64,000 nucleotides of DNA from Calothrix anomala FACHB-343 (lineage in GTDB: Bacteria > Cyanobacteriota > Cyanobacteriia > Cyanobacteriales > Nostocaceae). The translations under genes were made by a program, and so were the position numbers. The notes beneath the pieces are model-generated. The model saw nothing but the letters and a program-made list of their open reading frames with translations. It searched no databases and had not been told where the DNA came from. This document shows positions 44,767-54,365 of this stretch, one piece after another (the stretch's first letter is position 1; the number at the start of each line of letters is the position of its first letter). The stretch spans positions 1-64,000 of the forward strand of contig NZ_JACJQG010000050.1 of assembly GCF_014696435.1 (NCBI RefSeq), read 5' to 3'.

Positions 44767-45387
44767 TTAACGTAATTTCTTCAAAGCTGCTCTTAATTGC
44801 TTGATATCCCGTGCTAGTTTTCCTAAACCTGGGTTATTTGCAACCTTTGGCAGCTCGTTAGGGCTAAGTTGTTTCACTATCTCATTCCAATTATTAATAG
44901 CCACAGCCAATTGCGTAACATTCACATCGCCACTGGCTAACAAACCGGTGATGGAACTGATAAATGCCTGTGCCGATTGTGCAGTAACTCCATAACTTGT
45001 CAAAGCAGATTGAATTTGCGCTTTTCCTTCTTCTGCACCAACTCCCCCTACCAAAACAATGTAAATTGCTGCTGCAAAAGTATTAGGTTCAGGTGTTTGT
45101 CTAATTATATTAATGGCAATGTTATTCAGATTATTTTGAACTTCTTGTGGAACGATAATTTCTCCATTTGCACTAATTTCTAAATTAACGCCTGGTAGCA
45201 GTGAATTTGATGACCCAGGTATTTCCACATTAGTAGGAACAAAACTATCACCAGAAATACCCGATGAATCTGCAGGAATACCTAAAGCACCAGCAGTACC
45301 AGCATTTGCTCTATTAGACGTAACCACTAAAGAACTTGATAAAACTAACACCAAACTCAACCCTAAAGATAATTTTTGCTTGTTCAT
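44767..45387 (-). CDS. Secreted protein, unknown function
   Basis: A 206-aa protein with a signal peptide (MNKQKLSLGLSLVLVLSSSL, cleavage after ANA). A low-complexity glycine/serine/proline region (GIPADSSGISGDSFVPTNV) precedes a helical domain (about 75-200) with VQNNLNNIAINIIRQTPEPN, IQSALTSYGVTAQSAQAF and a basic C-terminus KQLRAALKKLR. No family recognised. It is 38 bp downstream of the putative barrel protein gene and probably co-transcribed. Confidence 0.72.
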   Translation of the reverse strand: MNKQKLSLGLSLVLVLSSSLVVTSNRANAGTAGALGIPADSSGISGDSFVPTNVEIPGSSNSLLPGVNLEISANGEIIVPQEVQNNLNNIAINIIRQTPEPNTFAAAIYIVLVGGVGAEEGKAQIQSALTSYGVTAQSAQAFISSITGLLASGDVNVTQLAVAINNWNEIVKQLSPNELPKVANNPGLGKLARDIKQLRAALKKLR

Positions 45388-45425
45388 GTTTTTATCTCAA
45401 ATTTAAGTAGCAAAAAACCTAACAA

Positions 45426-46613
45426 TTAGAACTGGAAACTGTACCCGGCACTTAAACTAAAACCAGTAGCGTTAGTTGAATTACCAGTTACGTCTGTGAA
45501 AATAGTGTTAATAACTATAGGGGTGTCTCGGAAAGGAGCAAAAGACGCACCCAAATTTAAAGCACTTCCAGTCCAACTAGCTACTAGGGATGCTTCAGGT
45601 ATAACTCGTAAACCTACACTCCCGAAGAAATTTGGTGGATTATCTCCTGAGCGAGATCTCAGGGCCCCTACAGAGCGAAAAGCACCACTACCAACACCCA
45701 CAGAAACAGTCAAAGGTAATTTATTAGTGGGGCTATCAGGCTGTAAGTAAAATGCTCTGGTAACTACGCCATAGATCGTATCTTTAGACTTATTTCCTTG
45801 TCCCCATGTAATTGGGTTTGACCAACCAACGGCTACTGCTGTACCGTCAGCAAAGAATTTATGTAATTTGAACCCAATACCGCCACTATCGCCAAAGTCT
45901 CCAAACAATTCCTTTTGACCACCGACACTGTAGATATTGAAGGCGACTTCTAGGCCTACTGATTTAACTGCATCTCCTAAACCAAAACCAGCCGATAAAG
46001 AACCATCTACTTTTCCTTTTTCAAAAGGTATGAATCCACCACCACCAATAAAGGCTTGACCCCAACTTGCACCGTAAGCAGTGGGTGTTCCCGCACTAGA
46101 ACCAGGTGAACCGCCCTTGCGCGGTCTGGGAATTTCGGTGAGTATGGGTTCAATAAACAGATCTTGGCGTATTTTGTTGGCATCTCCTAGAGTATCGCCC
46201 ACAGTACCGGAAGAATCTGTTTGTGCAATTAGCTGCGGTAGTTTTTGCTTAAAGTTTGCATTGGGCTTGGCTGGAATATCTGAGGTAGTAGAAGATGCTT
46301 CCAATGTAGGAACAGGAGTGAATTCCCCATTGGGATTGTTTTGTTCTACAGTTACTTGGCTGAAATTGATTTTCTGCTCTGCCATAGTTTCATAATTGGC
46401 AGAATTCGCTTGTGGTTGATTTTCAGAACTGAAGTTACTGATGAGATGATCAACTATCAATTTATCTTCAGCAGCTGCGGCATGGGTGGATAGAGCTGTA
46501 GTCAGTAACAAACTAGTAACGATGATTCTTCCTAAACCAGAGAAAAAATACTGCCCATTTTTGAGTAGTAGTATACCTATTAAATTTTGTTTAATCACGA
46601 GTAAATTCCTCAC
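45426..46613 (-). CDS. Putative outer-membrane beta-barrel protein
   Basis: A 395-aa protein. After an N-terminal hydrophobic export signal (about 25-47, ending THAAAAE) comes a polar low-complexity region (about 50-165). The C-terminal part (about 170-395) is made of alternating strands rich in Gly and aromatic residues (VDGSLSAGFGLGD, LPLTVSVGVGSGAF, FFGSVGLRVIPEASLVASW). It ends in YSFQF with the terminal phenylalanine typical of outer-membrane barrels. Family unknown. First gene of a likely two-gene operon with the secreted protein downstream. Confidence 0.65.
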   Translation of the reverse strand: MRNLLVIKQNLIGILLLKNGQYFFSGLGRIIVTSLLLTTALSTHAAAAEDKLIVDHLISNFSSENQPQANSANYETMAEQKINFSQVTVEQNNPNGEFTPVPTLEASSTTSDIPAKPNANFKQKLPQLIAQTDSSGTVGDTLGDANKIRQDLFIEPILTEIPRPRKGGSPGSSAGTPTAYGASWGQAFIGGGGFIPFEKGKVDGSLSAGFGLGDAVKSVGLEVAFNIYSVGGQKELFGDFGDSGGIGFKLHKFFADGTAVAVGWSNPITWGQGNKSKDTIYGVVTRAFYLQPDSPTNKLPLTVSVGVGSGAFRSVGALRSRSGDNPPNFFGSVGLRVIPEASLVASWTGSALNLGASFAPFRDTPIVINTIFTDVTGNSTNATGFSLSAGYSFQF

Positions 46614-47129
46614 ACATGGAAAAAATTACAGATTGTACAGGGTTGATTCATCCTATATTAAAGTATTTATAAATACAAGATGGATGAAGGAACTCTTTGA
46701 GATTTTAGATATGTATAACCCATGCAAGGCTTGCTATACAAGTTTTTACAAGATTTAACATGGATAAACTTTCGCTTTACTTACTGAGACAATAAAAGTT
46801 GTGAAAAAATTATCTGCTGTTCAATTTTTACCGTACTCTGATGAATAGTGACTGTTATGTACACCTGAGTATAAAAATTACACAATATAATTTTTGATGA
46901 CACACCTAAATGGGATGGAACATAGTAACGGGTGAAGAGTTTGACCAACCCGTAGCATTAGGTAGATGATCTCTCCCTATTCATGAGCGCGGTTTATAGA
47001 CAGCAGTAAATTCACTATTCAGTTATAAGCGCAAAATTCTCTAACGCCAACCAAATATTAAGCGTATATTTGTTAATGCTGTGATGCGGGAAGGGAAAAA
47101 CAAGCCAAGAAACTAATAACAGAGAAAAT
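46614..47129. other. Gap without a gene
   Basis: About 515 bp, AT-rich. The short frames at 46486-46758 and 47015-47299 lack start context and familiar composition. It contains the upstream region of the barrel-protein operon. No repeat family recognised. Confidence 0.5.
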
Positions 47130-47639
47130 TCAAGATTTACGCGCAAGAAAGGCTGTATGAGCTGATGGTAAAGAATATTGACCATAACTAGCCATTGTCT
47201 CAACCTGAAAGCCAATTTGATGGAGTTGATTGGCAATTTCGGTCGCTGTATATAAACGTTGGTGATGTAGTTCCTCATCCCGTCTATAGTATTCGCCAAC
47301 CTTGCGAAAGGTGATAATCCGACGGGTTAAGGTGCTGAGTTCTTGATTTTCTTCTTTTTCCACGAGTACTACCCAATCTTCACCTTCTGTGAATCCTTTG
47401 CTAATTCCTGGTGTTAGCTGTCCTGGTTGTGCAATGTCGAAAATGAAGACACCCCCAGGAGTTAAGGCGCTATAGATGCGATGGAAAAGATTGGTTAAGT
47501 TTTGGCGATCGCTTTTTGCATCAAACTGGTAGTTGAGACATTCGCCAATTGATCTCACAGCATTGCATGGAGAGATTTCAGCCTGAAATAGGGAATCAAG
47601 GCGAAACTCAGCACTTGGTACTCGAATGCGAGCGATCGC
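47130..47639 (-). pseudogene. 5'-truncated class I SAM-dependent methyltransferase
   Basis: The frame is open from 47639 (after an in-frame TAG) to the stop at 47130. It begins ARIRVPSAEFRLDSLFQAEI and continues SPCNAVRSIGECLNYQFD, then PGGVFIFDIAQPGQL and a C-terminal YTATEIANQLHQIGFQVETM. This is the second half of a methyltransferase of the 'DxxxFDIAxP' type. About 90 N-terminal residues with the glycine-rich SAM-binding motif are absent, so activity is unlikely. Translation from the GTG at 47558 could give 142 aa. The break abuts the end of the beta-helix gene. Confidence 0.7.
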
Positions 47640-47744
47640 CTATGCTCATAGCCACAAAATCTTGCATAATTACATTCTGCTACAATTGCACAGGTTTGGC
47701 GATGTAGATGCAAATGCGATCGCCATTTAGCTACTTTTGCTCGT

Positions 47745-49775
47745 CTAGATATTGGAAGACGTAGGAGGAGTAAATTCCACATACAACAACGGAGCGCCTA
47801 GCGCATCACCATCAAATGACTCGGCTGTACGCTTACCAGTCCCACTGATAATAGTGGCGATAGAATTACCACTACTCCAACCTTGACGATTGACAATTTC
47901 TTGAATCACAGATGCAATATTGGCAGTTCGTTGGTTAATACCTGCTTGGCTGACAGTACTCCAGGCCAAAGGATTCCAAACAACAGCAGCATCTGTAGTC
48001 ACTCTACTAGAAATATTGTTTTTAGAAGTAGTAAAGGTGAGGGCATTATCCACATCTTCCCCGCGAATGGTCAAGTTTGTTGTAGTTGAACCGATTTCAT
48101 CAACCTTGAATTGGATATAAGCATTGGTAATTTTTGCTCCTTGGGGAATATTCACGCCTACAAAGCGCAAACCTACAAGTTGATCGACACTATCGTTGAT
48201 TAGTTCTAAATCTGTACTTGTTAAATTCATTGATCCAGTCGTCAGACGCTGTTCAGCATCATCGGAACTGGAATTCACCCGAACTTCAATTACCTTTGGT
48301 TGCGGTGGTTGCAATGGAAATTGATAACCAAAGTCTATATTCACCTTTGTCTCATCTGTCGCCAAGGTAACTAGCGATTGTCCGTCTTTAGTATCATCCG
48401 GATCGCTAGTTATCTCGGCTCCACTGGGTAAGGTACTGTTATCTACCTGAACAGTGTAATTACCTGCCGATAGATTATTAAATGTGTAGTGACCATTACT
48501 GTTAGTTAATTTAGTCGCAATAATTTGTTGAGATGAGTTCAGCAGTTTGACACTAACATTGGCAATCCCAGTTTCCTCAGCGTCTTGGATACCATCGCCA
48601 TCGGTGTCATTCCAAATGCGATTACCGATTGAACCTTGGGGTTGAGGTTGGGATGTACTCCCACTTTCAAAAGCTCCTAAATCCGGTGCAGAACCCTTGT
48701 ATGAACTACTAGGAAGGTTAATTACTGTTCTACCTCGCCATTGAAATAATGCAGTTCCTTTATCAATTGCTGGACTACCTGTTTGTAATTGCGAGGTCGG
48801 ACTTAATAGGGGATCGGCAAATATAGTGGTACTAGTATCGACATTACTACCTTGAGTGTTCGTACCATTATTCCAAAAGAGGTTATAGGCAGCAATAGAA
48901 TTTCCATCTACACCCTTCATTGCAATTCTGGTGTGATTGATGAAAATATTATTGATGGCAACTAGATTGTCACCACCAGTTAGTCCATGATTGTTATTTT
49001 TAAAAGTGTTACCAATTACATCTATAGGTTCAGGAATACTAGCAGCTCGATAATCTTCCGATGAGTCTCCGTTATCCATCAAGCCTAGACCGGCATCTCT
49101 ATTTCCTTCAATCAGATTGTTTTCTATCCGGTAGTAACGTTGAGAAACCTCTGGATAATCAATCAGCTGAATACCATCGCCATTATTAGCGGAGATAATA
49201 TTTCTGCGAATGATATTGTTCAGGACTGTAGTACCTGTATAGCTGTTCATTCTGACTTCAATACCATCATTTCCGTTTTGGCGAATGATGTTATCTTCAA
49301 CAACTACATCTGCAACTTGATTAATATCAACACCATCATCCTTATTTTTTTCGATAATATTATTACGAGCTATACCACCACTTACACCGCTAGAAACCAA
49401 CTTATAGTTAATCCCATCTATGGTGTTAGTAATGTAGTTGTTGAGAATCTCTACTTTCGTTCCCTCTACTTTGATTCCATCTCCACCGTTGCGAACGGTA
49501 AAACCAATTAATTTTGCACCTGGAGGAACTGTATCTGTAAATCGCACCACATCAGGGTCAGAATCTACTAACGACCCGCCACCATCGATGATAGTTGTCA
49601 TAATGGTATTGGCATTGCCAGTAGTTAAAAACTCAGAAGCCAATGTAATTGCCTTTCCAGAGATAGTTAGTGTTTCGCGATAAACTCCCGGAGCAACGAT
49701 AATGGTATCTCCATTTTTGGCAGCATTGATGGCTTGTTGAATAGACTGGCCAGCAGAAACATTAATTATTGCCAT
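47745..49775 (-). CDS. Right-handed beta-helix protein with SdrD_B-like domain
   Basis: A 676-aa protein. Residues about 1-370 form a parallel beta-helix: INVSAGQSIQQAINAAKNGD, then many NNxI-x-N/DGI turns (NNIIEKNKDDGVDI, NIIRQNGNDGIEV). An SdrD_B/Cna-B-like Ca-binding domain follows at about 383-485 (IGNRIWNDTDGDGIQDAEE). A C-terminal beta-rich domain (about 490-670) has RVNSSSDDAEQ and NAYIQFKVDEIGSTTTNLTI, seen in other extracellular cyanobacterial proteins. There is no signal peptide; type I or other export is inferred. Likely a surface or matrix polysaccharide-interacting protein. Confidence 0.85.
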   Translation of the reverse strand: MAIINVSAGQSIQQAINAAKNGDTIIVAPGVYRETLTISGKAITLASEFLTTGNANTIMTTIIDGGGSLVDSDPDVVRFTDTVPPGAKLIGFTVRNGGDGIKVEGTKVEILNNYITNTIDGINYKLVSSGVSGGIARNNIIEKNKDDGVDINQVADVVVEDNIIRQNGNDGIEVRMNSYTGTTVLNNIIRRNIISANNGDGIQLIDYPEVSQRYYRIENNLIEGNRDAGLGLMDNGDSSEDYRAASIPEPIDVIGNTFKNNNHGLTGGDNLVAINNIFINHTRIAMKGVDGNSIAAYNLFWNNGTNTQGSNVDTSTTIFADPLLSPTSQLQTGSPAIDKGTALFQWRGRTVINLPSSSYKGSAPDLGAFESGSTSQPQPQGSIGNRIWNDTDGDGIQDAEETGIANVSVKLLNSSQQIIATKLTNSNGHYTFNNLSAGNYTVQVDNSTLPSGAEITSDPDDTKDGQSLVTLATDETKVNIDFGYQFPLQPPQPKVIEVRVNSSSDDAEQRLTTGSMNLTSTDLELINDSVDQLVGLRFVGVNIPQGAKITNAYIQFKVDEIGSTTTNLTIRGEDVDNALTFTTSKNNISSRVTTDAAVVWNPLAWSTVSQAGINQRTANIASVIQEIVNRQGWSSGNSIATIISGTGKRTAESFDGDALGAPLLYVEFTPPTSSNI

Positions 49776-50922
49776 CGTAAATCCTCTTAATAATTGTTCA
49801 ATGGAAAAGTTTTATACAGAAAATTTCACATGACGCGGCTAGGGGATGACTATTGAAAGCCTCCACAACGCAAGGAGAATGAAGCTAAATAAGGGAAATA
49901 AATGCTAGCTAGAGGTGTGTGATAAATACTACATACTCAAGTTTAAAGAGAGCGATCGCTCTCTTCTTCAGGTATTGGATCTCTTTCATCGACTACACAT
50001 TTACAAATCATTTGGGGCTAGTCTGAGTTTCTTAAACAAATCATAAACTGATTATCTATTTAACATAAATTTTCCGTGCTTATCCCAACTTTATCTAATC
50101 TTTAAAATCTATCTGCTTACAAAGTAAGTATTAGAAAATACTTGCTAGTTAATTTTTAAACTAATTATCATTTTAAGATTTATTAAATGTAATAAAAGAA
50201 AAATATAGCGTTCCTATTTTAAGTTGTGAAAAATATCAGTTTTGGCTGTTGACTGTTGACTGCTGACAGTGAACAACCCTTTATGTCAGATTGCACAAGT
50301 CCAAGAGCAGATTGCGATATATCAGTTTGTATTAAATTTTATCTGTATTACAGCAATTTTCAGGTAAATAGACCACACTGTAGGGGCACGGCACCAGTAA
50401 CATTATTGTATATACGAGAAGATTGTGGATGTTCCCTACTACGATTGTGGTTCAAATGTATGAAAACTGCTGTAATCTTTTTTTAATCATCAGATTTGCT
50501 GTAAAGAGTTAACTGGCGCATACAGGAAATAGACAACGCTTCAATCAGCCGCTTTGCGTCTATACTTTACTCGCAATGAATGTAATAAATTTTGTGTATT
50601 TATTCAATAAATCATACTACAGGGGCATCAAAACTATTCTTCTCTAGCCCCTATTTTCAAGCTAGTTAATCACGAGAAAATCTCACAACCAAATATGAAA
50701 ATCTCTCTTTCCTAGTCCCTAGCCCCTAGCCCCTATCTTCAAGACAGCCCCTCATGGTAAAAACCCACAACCAAGCATGAAAATTTCTCTTCCCTGTTCC
50801 CTGTTCCCTATTCCCTATTCCCTGTTCCCTATCTTCAAACCAGGTACTTGACTTAACGCGAATATATGTCAAGCTAATTATTAGGCTATCTAAATGTATT
50901 GCGAAGGAAGTGCATCTAACTC
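49776..50922. other. Long repeat-rich gap
   Basis: About 1.15 kb without a credible gene. 49776-50230 is AT-rich. It then holds GTTGACTGCTGAC heptamers (50246-50270), a partial GGGGCACGGCACCAGTAAC repeat (50381-50460), and two successive copies (50640-50720 and 50724-50800) of the 'AAGCTAGTT...CACAACCAA.TATGAAAATC' block also seen at 22298-22386. TTCCCTR heptamers follow at 50786-50836. The promoter of the efflux operon must lie after 50840. Confidence 0.55.
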
Positions 50923-51777
50923 GTGACAAATTTGACGGGAAGCGCCGATTGGTTAGCAACGCCTAGTCACTATCCGGAATCGGTTTTATTGGAAACACAG
51001 GAACTGACGCGCCGTTTTGATAACTTCACAGCAGTGGATCGGTTAAATATTACTGTTGCAGCTGGTGAAGTGTTTGGTTTGCTCGGCCCCAATGGAGCCG
51101 GGAAAAGTACAGTAATTAAGATGTTAACAACCCTACTGCCAGCAAGTGCAGGTAAAGCAAGCATCGCCGGCTATGATGTCACCCATCAATCTCAGGCGGT
51201 GAGAAGAGCGATTGGTTATGTACCGCAAGCGCTGTCTGCTGATGGGACATTGACAGGTTATGAAAATCTGTTAATTTTTACCAAATTATATGACATTCCC
51301 GCGAAACAACGCCAACAGCGCATCTGGGATGTTTTGGAATTTATGGGTTTGGCGGAAGTAGCGCATCGCTTGGTGAGAAATTATTCAGGGGGGATGATTC
51401 GCAAGCTAGAAATTGCTCAATCTATCTTGCATCGACCGCAAATTATGTTTCTCGATGAGCCAACAGTGGGATTAGATCCGGTGGCGCGTAATCAAGTCTG
51501 GAATTTGGTGCAGGAACTCCGAGAAAATTACGGCACAACTATCTTTTTGACAACTCACTTTTTAGAGGAAGCCGATCACTTGTGTAATCGAGTAGCAATT
51601 ATGAATCGGGGTAAGGTAATTACCACAGGTTCACCTACAGATTTAAAGGCTGGTTTAAATAAACAAAACGCCACCTTGGATGATGTGTTTATTCACTACA
51701 CAGGGGACGAATTAGCATCAGGAGTTAGTTATCATGACATCAAAAGAACCAGACGTAATGCTCAACGGTTGGGTTAA
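50923..51777 (+). CDS. ABC-2 type transporter ATP-binding protein (DrrA-like)
   Basis: A 284-aa ATPase. Walker A GPNGAGKST, Q-loop YVPQALSADGTLTGYENL, signature YSGGMIRKLEIAQ, Walker B IMFLDEPTVGLD and H-loop FLTTHFLEEADHL are all intact. The C-terminal LDDVFIHYTGDEL is the DrrA-type ending. It should power an exporter of drugs or lipids together with the next gene. GTG start at 50923; AAGGAAG lies 13 bp upstream, a little far. Its 3' end overlaps the permease gene by 44 nt, so coupling is tight. Confidence 0.93.
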   Translation: MTNLTGSADWLATPSHYPESVLLETQELTRRFDNFTAVDRLNITVAAGEVFGLLGPNGAGKSTVIKMLTTLLPASAGKASIAGYDVTHQSQAVRRAIGYVPQALSADGTLTGYENLLIFTKLYDIPAKQRQQRIWDVLEFMGLAEVAHRLVRNYSGGMIRKLEIAQSILHRPQIMFLDEPTVGLDPVARNQVWNLVQELRENYGTTIFLTTHFLEEADHLCNRVAIMNRGKVITTGSPTDLKAGLNKQNATLDDVFIHYTGDELASGVSYHDIKRTRRNAQRLG

Positions 51778-52588
51778 ACCAAAGCCTACAGCTAAAGGCA
51801 ATTTTATCTCTGCAATCGCAGAACTATTTCAAAAAACTCTTGTGATCGCAGAACTAGAAATACGCAAACTTCGCCACGATCCCTATGATTTACTCATTCG
51901 TGGCGTACAGCCTGCATTGTGGCTGTTAGTTTTTGGGCAAGTTTTTACTCGCACTCGCGCTATCCCCACAGGTAACTTATCTTATTTAGAATTTATGGCT
52001 CCAGGGATTTTGGCGCAGAGTGTGCTATTTGTTGCCATTTTCACTGGTGGGATGACGTTGATTTGGGAACGAGATTTAGGAATTGTACATAAATTCTTAG
52101 CTAGTCCCATACCTCGTGCGGCGATGGTGTTGGGTAAAGCTGTAGCTTGTGGCGTGAGAAGCTTATCGCAAATAGTCATCATCTATGGATTGGCACTATT
52201 GTTAGGTGTAAAACTCAACCTTCACCCCCTAGCTTTATTGCAAGTAGTGGTGATTGTGCTGTTAGGTGCAGCTTGTTTTTGTGTTTTTTCCTTAATTATT
52301 GGCTGCTTGGTAAGAAGCCGAGAAAGGTTTACAGGTATAGGACAACTGATTACAATGCCGTTATTTTTTGCCAGTAATGCTATCTATCCCTTAACATTGA
52401 TGCCAGCTTGGCTGCATGTGATTTCTAGCATCAATCCCTTAACTTATGAAGTTGATGCCTTACGAGGCACAATGATCGCTCATGGTTCCAGTGTTTATGG
52501 GTTTGGTATGGACTGTACAATTCTCTTGTTAACATTAATAGGCTTAACTGTGATCTGTGGACGACTTTACCCACGGGTGGCAATGTAA
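51734..52588 (+). CDS. ABC-2 type transporter permease (DrrB-like)
   Basis: A 284-aa protein with a polar N-terminus (about 1-55) and six transmembrane helices. It has the ABC-2 text FMAPGILAQSVLFVAIFTGG, WERDLGIVHKFLASPIPRAA and FFASNAIYPLTLMPAWLHVI. It is the membrane half of the exporter with the ATPase encoded just upstream. The start inside the end of the ATPase gene is the only suitable ATG. A MarR regulator gene follows 13 bp later. Confidence 0.92.
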   Translation: MTSKEPDVMLNGWVKPKPTAKGNFISAIAELFQKTLVIAELEIRKLRHDPYDLLIRGVQPALWLLVFGQVFTRTRAIPTGNLSYLEFMAPGILAQSVLFVAIFTGGMTLIWERDLGIVHKFLASPIPRAAMVLGKAVACGVRSLSQIVIIYGLALLLGVKLNLHPLALLQVVVIVLLGAACFCVFSLIIGCLVRSRERFTGIGQLITMPLFFASNAIYPLTLMPAWLHVISSINPLTYEVDALRGTMIAHGSSVYGFGMDCTILLLTLIGLTVICGRLYPRVAM

Positions 52589-52601
52589 TTAGGAGAAAAA
52601 G

Positions 52602-53066
52602 ATGGCCAAGCTCGGAAAACCAACGGAAGAATGTGCTGCGAGAGTAATGGAAACAGTTCCTTTACTAATGCGGTTTATCCGAGCAGATATGCGCAGTCAT
52701 AATGCTGAATCTTTATCGATACCTCAGTTGCGATCGCTCGCTTTTCTCAATCGCAATCCTGGTGCATCATTATCTGAGGTAGCAGAGCATTTAGGCGTTA
52801 CCTGCGCTACAGCATCAACTACAATTGAACGCTTAGTTCAACGCAATCTGGTAGAACGTAACGATCACCCCCAAGAACGGCGGCGAATAGTGCTGAATTT
52901 AACGGAAGCGGGAACAATGCTGTTAAAGCAATCCCAAGCAACTACTCGCGCTCATATTGCCGATATTCTTGAGAGTTTAACGCCAGAGCAAGTATCAAAT
53001 CTTGAAGAAGGCTTGACTTTATTAAAAAATGTCTTCGAGCAAACAGAAATTAAAAAAGCTCCTTAA
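52602..53066 (+). CDS. MarR family transcriptional regulator
   Basis: A 154-aa protein with a winged helix at about 40-110: SIPQLRSLAFLNRNPGASLS, EVAEHLGVTCATASTTIERL and the wing RNDHPQERRRIVLNLTEAG. MarR dimers usually repress efflux genes and are released by aromatic ligands. Its place inside the efflux operon (third of four genes) suggests autoregulation of the whole unit. AGGAGAA precedes the ATG. The end overlaps the MFS gene by 38 nt. Confidence 0.93.
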   Translation: MAKLGKPTEECAARVMETVPLLMRFIRADMRSHNAESLSIPQLRSLAFLNRNPGASLSEVAEHLGVTCATASTTIERLVQRNLVERNDHPQERRRIVLNLTEAGTMLLKQSQATTRAHIADILESLTPEQVSNLEEGLTLLKNVFEQTEIKKAP

Positions 53067-54300
53067 CCGAGAAGGAAAAGAACACGATTCTTTTGCAGCT
53101 TTGCGGTTTCGCGATTATCGACTATTTACCCTTGGGCGCGTACTGTTGTTTACAGGCTCCCAAATGCAGACAGTGGCGATTGGTTGGGAACTGTACGAGC
53201 GCACCAACTCAGCGATGGTATTAGGCGGGGTAGGCTTGGCGCAAGTCATCCCAATGATCGCGCTGACGTTAATTGCTGGACATGTAGCTGACAGACGCGA
53301 TCGCAAATTTACCACCTTACTATCTATTTTCTTGCTAGCTATTTGCTCCTTGGCGTTAGCTGTGGTTTCCTATACTCAAGGTGCAATTAGTCTTTTTTAT
53401 ACCTGCTTAGTTTTTACAGGTATTGCCAGGGCGTTCTTAAAACCTGCCAGCGATGCCATGATGTGGCAGTTGATACCGACGAGCGTATTTACCAACGCTG
53501 CTACCTGGAACAGTACCAGCTTTCAGCTAGCGACAGTTATCGGCCCAGCATTGGGAGGATTTGCGATCGCTGGTTTAGGAAATGCTACAGGGGTATATAT
53601 ATTGGCGGCTGTGGCTGCATTTTTATGTTTCGCCTTAACATTGCCGATTAAACAACAAAATACTGCCCTTTCCCAAGAACCAATCTCGCTGAGAACCTTA
53701 GCTGGAGGTGCAGAATTTGTTTGGAAAAATCAGATAATTTTCGCAGCAATTACCCTAGATATGTTCGCAGTATTACTAGGGGGAGCAGTAGCTTTACTAC
53801 CAATCTTTGCCAAAGATATTTTACATGTCGGCCCTGTAGAATTAGGCTATTTGCAAGCGGCTCCTTCCATTGGTGCGCTAATTATGGCGGTAACTTTGGC
53901 ACATTTACCACCCATGCGTAAAGCCGGGCCAGCCTTACTTTGGTCTGTGGTTGGTTTTGGTGTCGTGACGATCATCTTTGGCTTATCGCGATCGTTTTGG
54001 CTATCACTGCTAATGCTGGCATTAAGTGGCGCATTAGACAGCATTAGCGTGGTTATTCGTCATACTTTAGTGCAAATTCGCACACCCAATCATTTACGCG
54101 GTCGAGTTGCAGCAATTAACAGCGTGTTTATTAGCGCTTCCAACGAATTGGGGGGTTTTGAGTCAGGTTTAGCGGCGGCTTTATTCGGCCCCATAGTATC
54201 CGTTGTTGGTGGTGGAATTGGCACAATTCTCGTAGTTATTGCAACGGCGATGATTTGGCCGGAAATGCGGAAGTTAGGCGCGTTGCATGAGTATGAGTAA
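53029..54300 (+). CDS. MFS efflux transporter (MFS_3/EntS-like)
   Basis: A 423-aa protein with 12 predicted transmembrane helices. It opens FRDYRLFTLGRVLLFTGSQM, has motif A GHVADRRDRKF between TM2 and TM3, and its second half has QIRTPNHLRGRVAAINSVFI, all typical of the MFS_3 group (EntS-like exporters and relatives). It is the fourth gene of the efflux operon, overlapping marR by 38 nt. A strong terminator follows. Substrate unknown. Confidence 0.9.
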   Translation: MSSSKQKLKKLLNREGKEHDSFAALRFRDYRLFTLGRVLLFTGSQMQTVAIGWELYERTNSAMVLGGVGLAQVIPMIALTLIAGHVADRRDRKFTTLLSIFLLAICSLALAVVSYTQGAISLFYTCLVFTGIARAFLKPASDAMMWQLIPTSVFTNAATWNSTSFQLATVIGPALGGFAIAGLGNATGVYILAAVAAFLCFALTLPIKQQNTALSQEPISLRTLAGGAEFVWKNQIIFAAITLDMFAVLLGGAVALLPIFAKDILHVGPVELGYLQAAPSIGALIMAVTLAHLPPMRKAGPALLWSVVGFGVVTIIFGLSRSFWLSLLMLALSGALDSISVVIRHTLVQIRTPNHLRGRVAAINSVFISASNELGGFESGLAAALFGPIVSVVGGGIGTILVVIATAMIWPEMRKLGALHEYE

Positions 54301-54335
54301 GAAATATCTATCTCTTATTTAAGATGCTGCTCTGG

Positions 54336-54365
54336 ATGCGGAATTTTATATTCCGCATTTTTTTT
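54336..54365 (+). terminator. Rho-independent terminator of the efflux operon
   Basis: ATGCGGAAT (54336-54344) pairs with ATTCCGCAT (54350-54358) around a 5-base loop, then seven T. It lies 36 bp after the MFS stop and touches the end of the convergent gene. Confidence 0.88.

Noticed and set aside
47555-47782. 75-codon frame between methyltransferase remnant and beta-helix gene
   Set aside because: Wrong frame over the remnant; the true methyltransferase frame there is different and explains the sequence.
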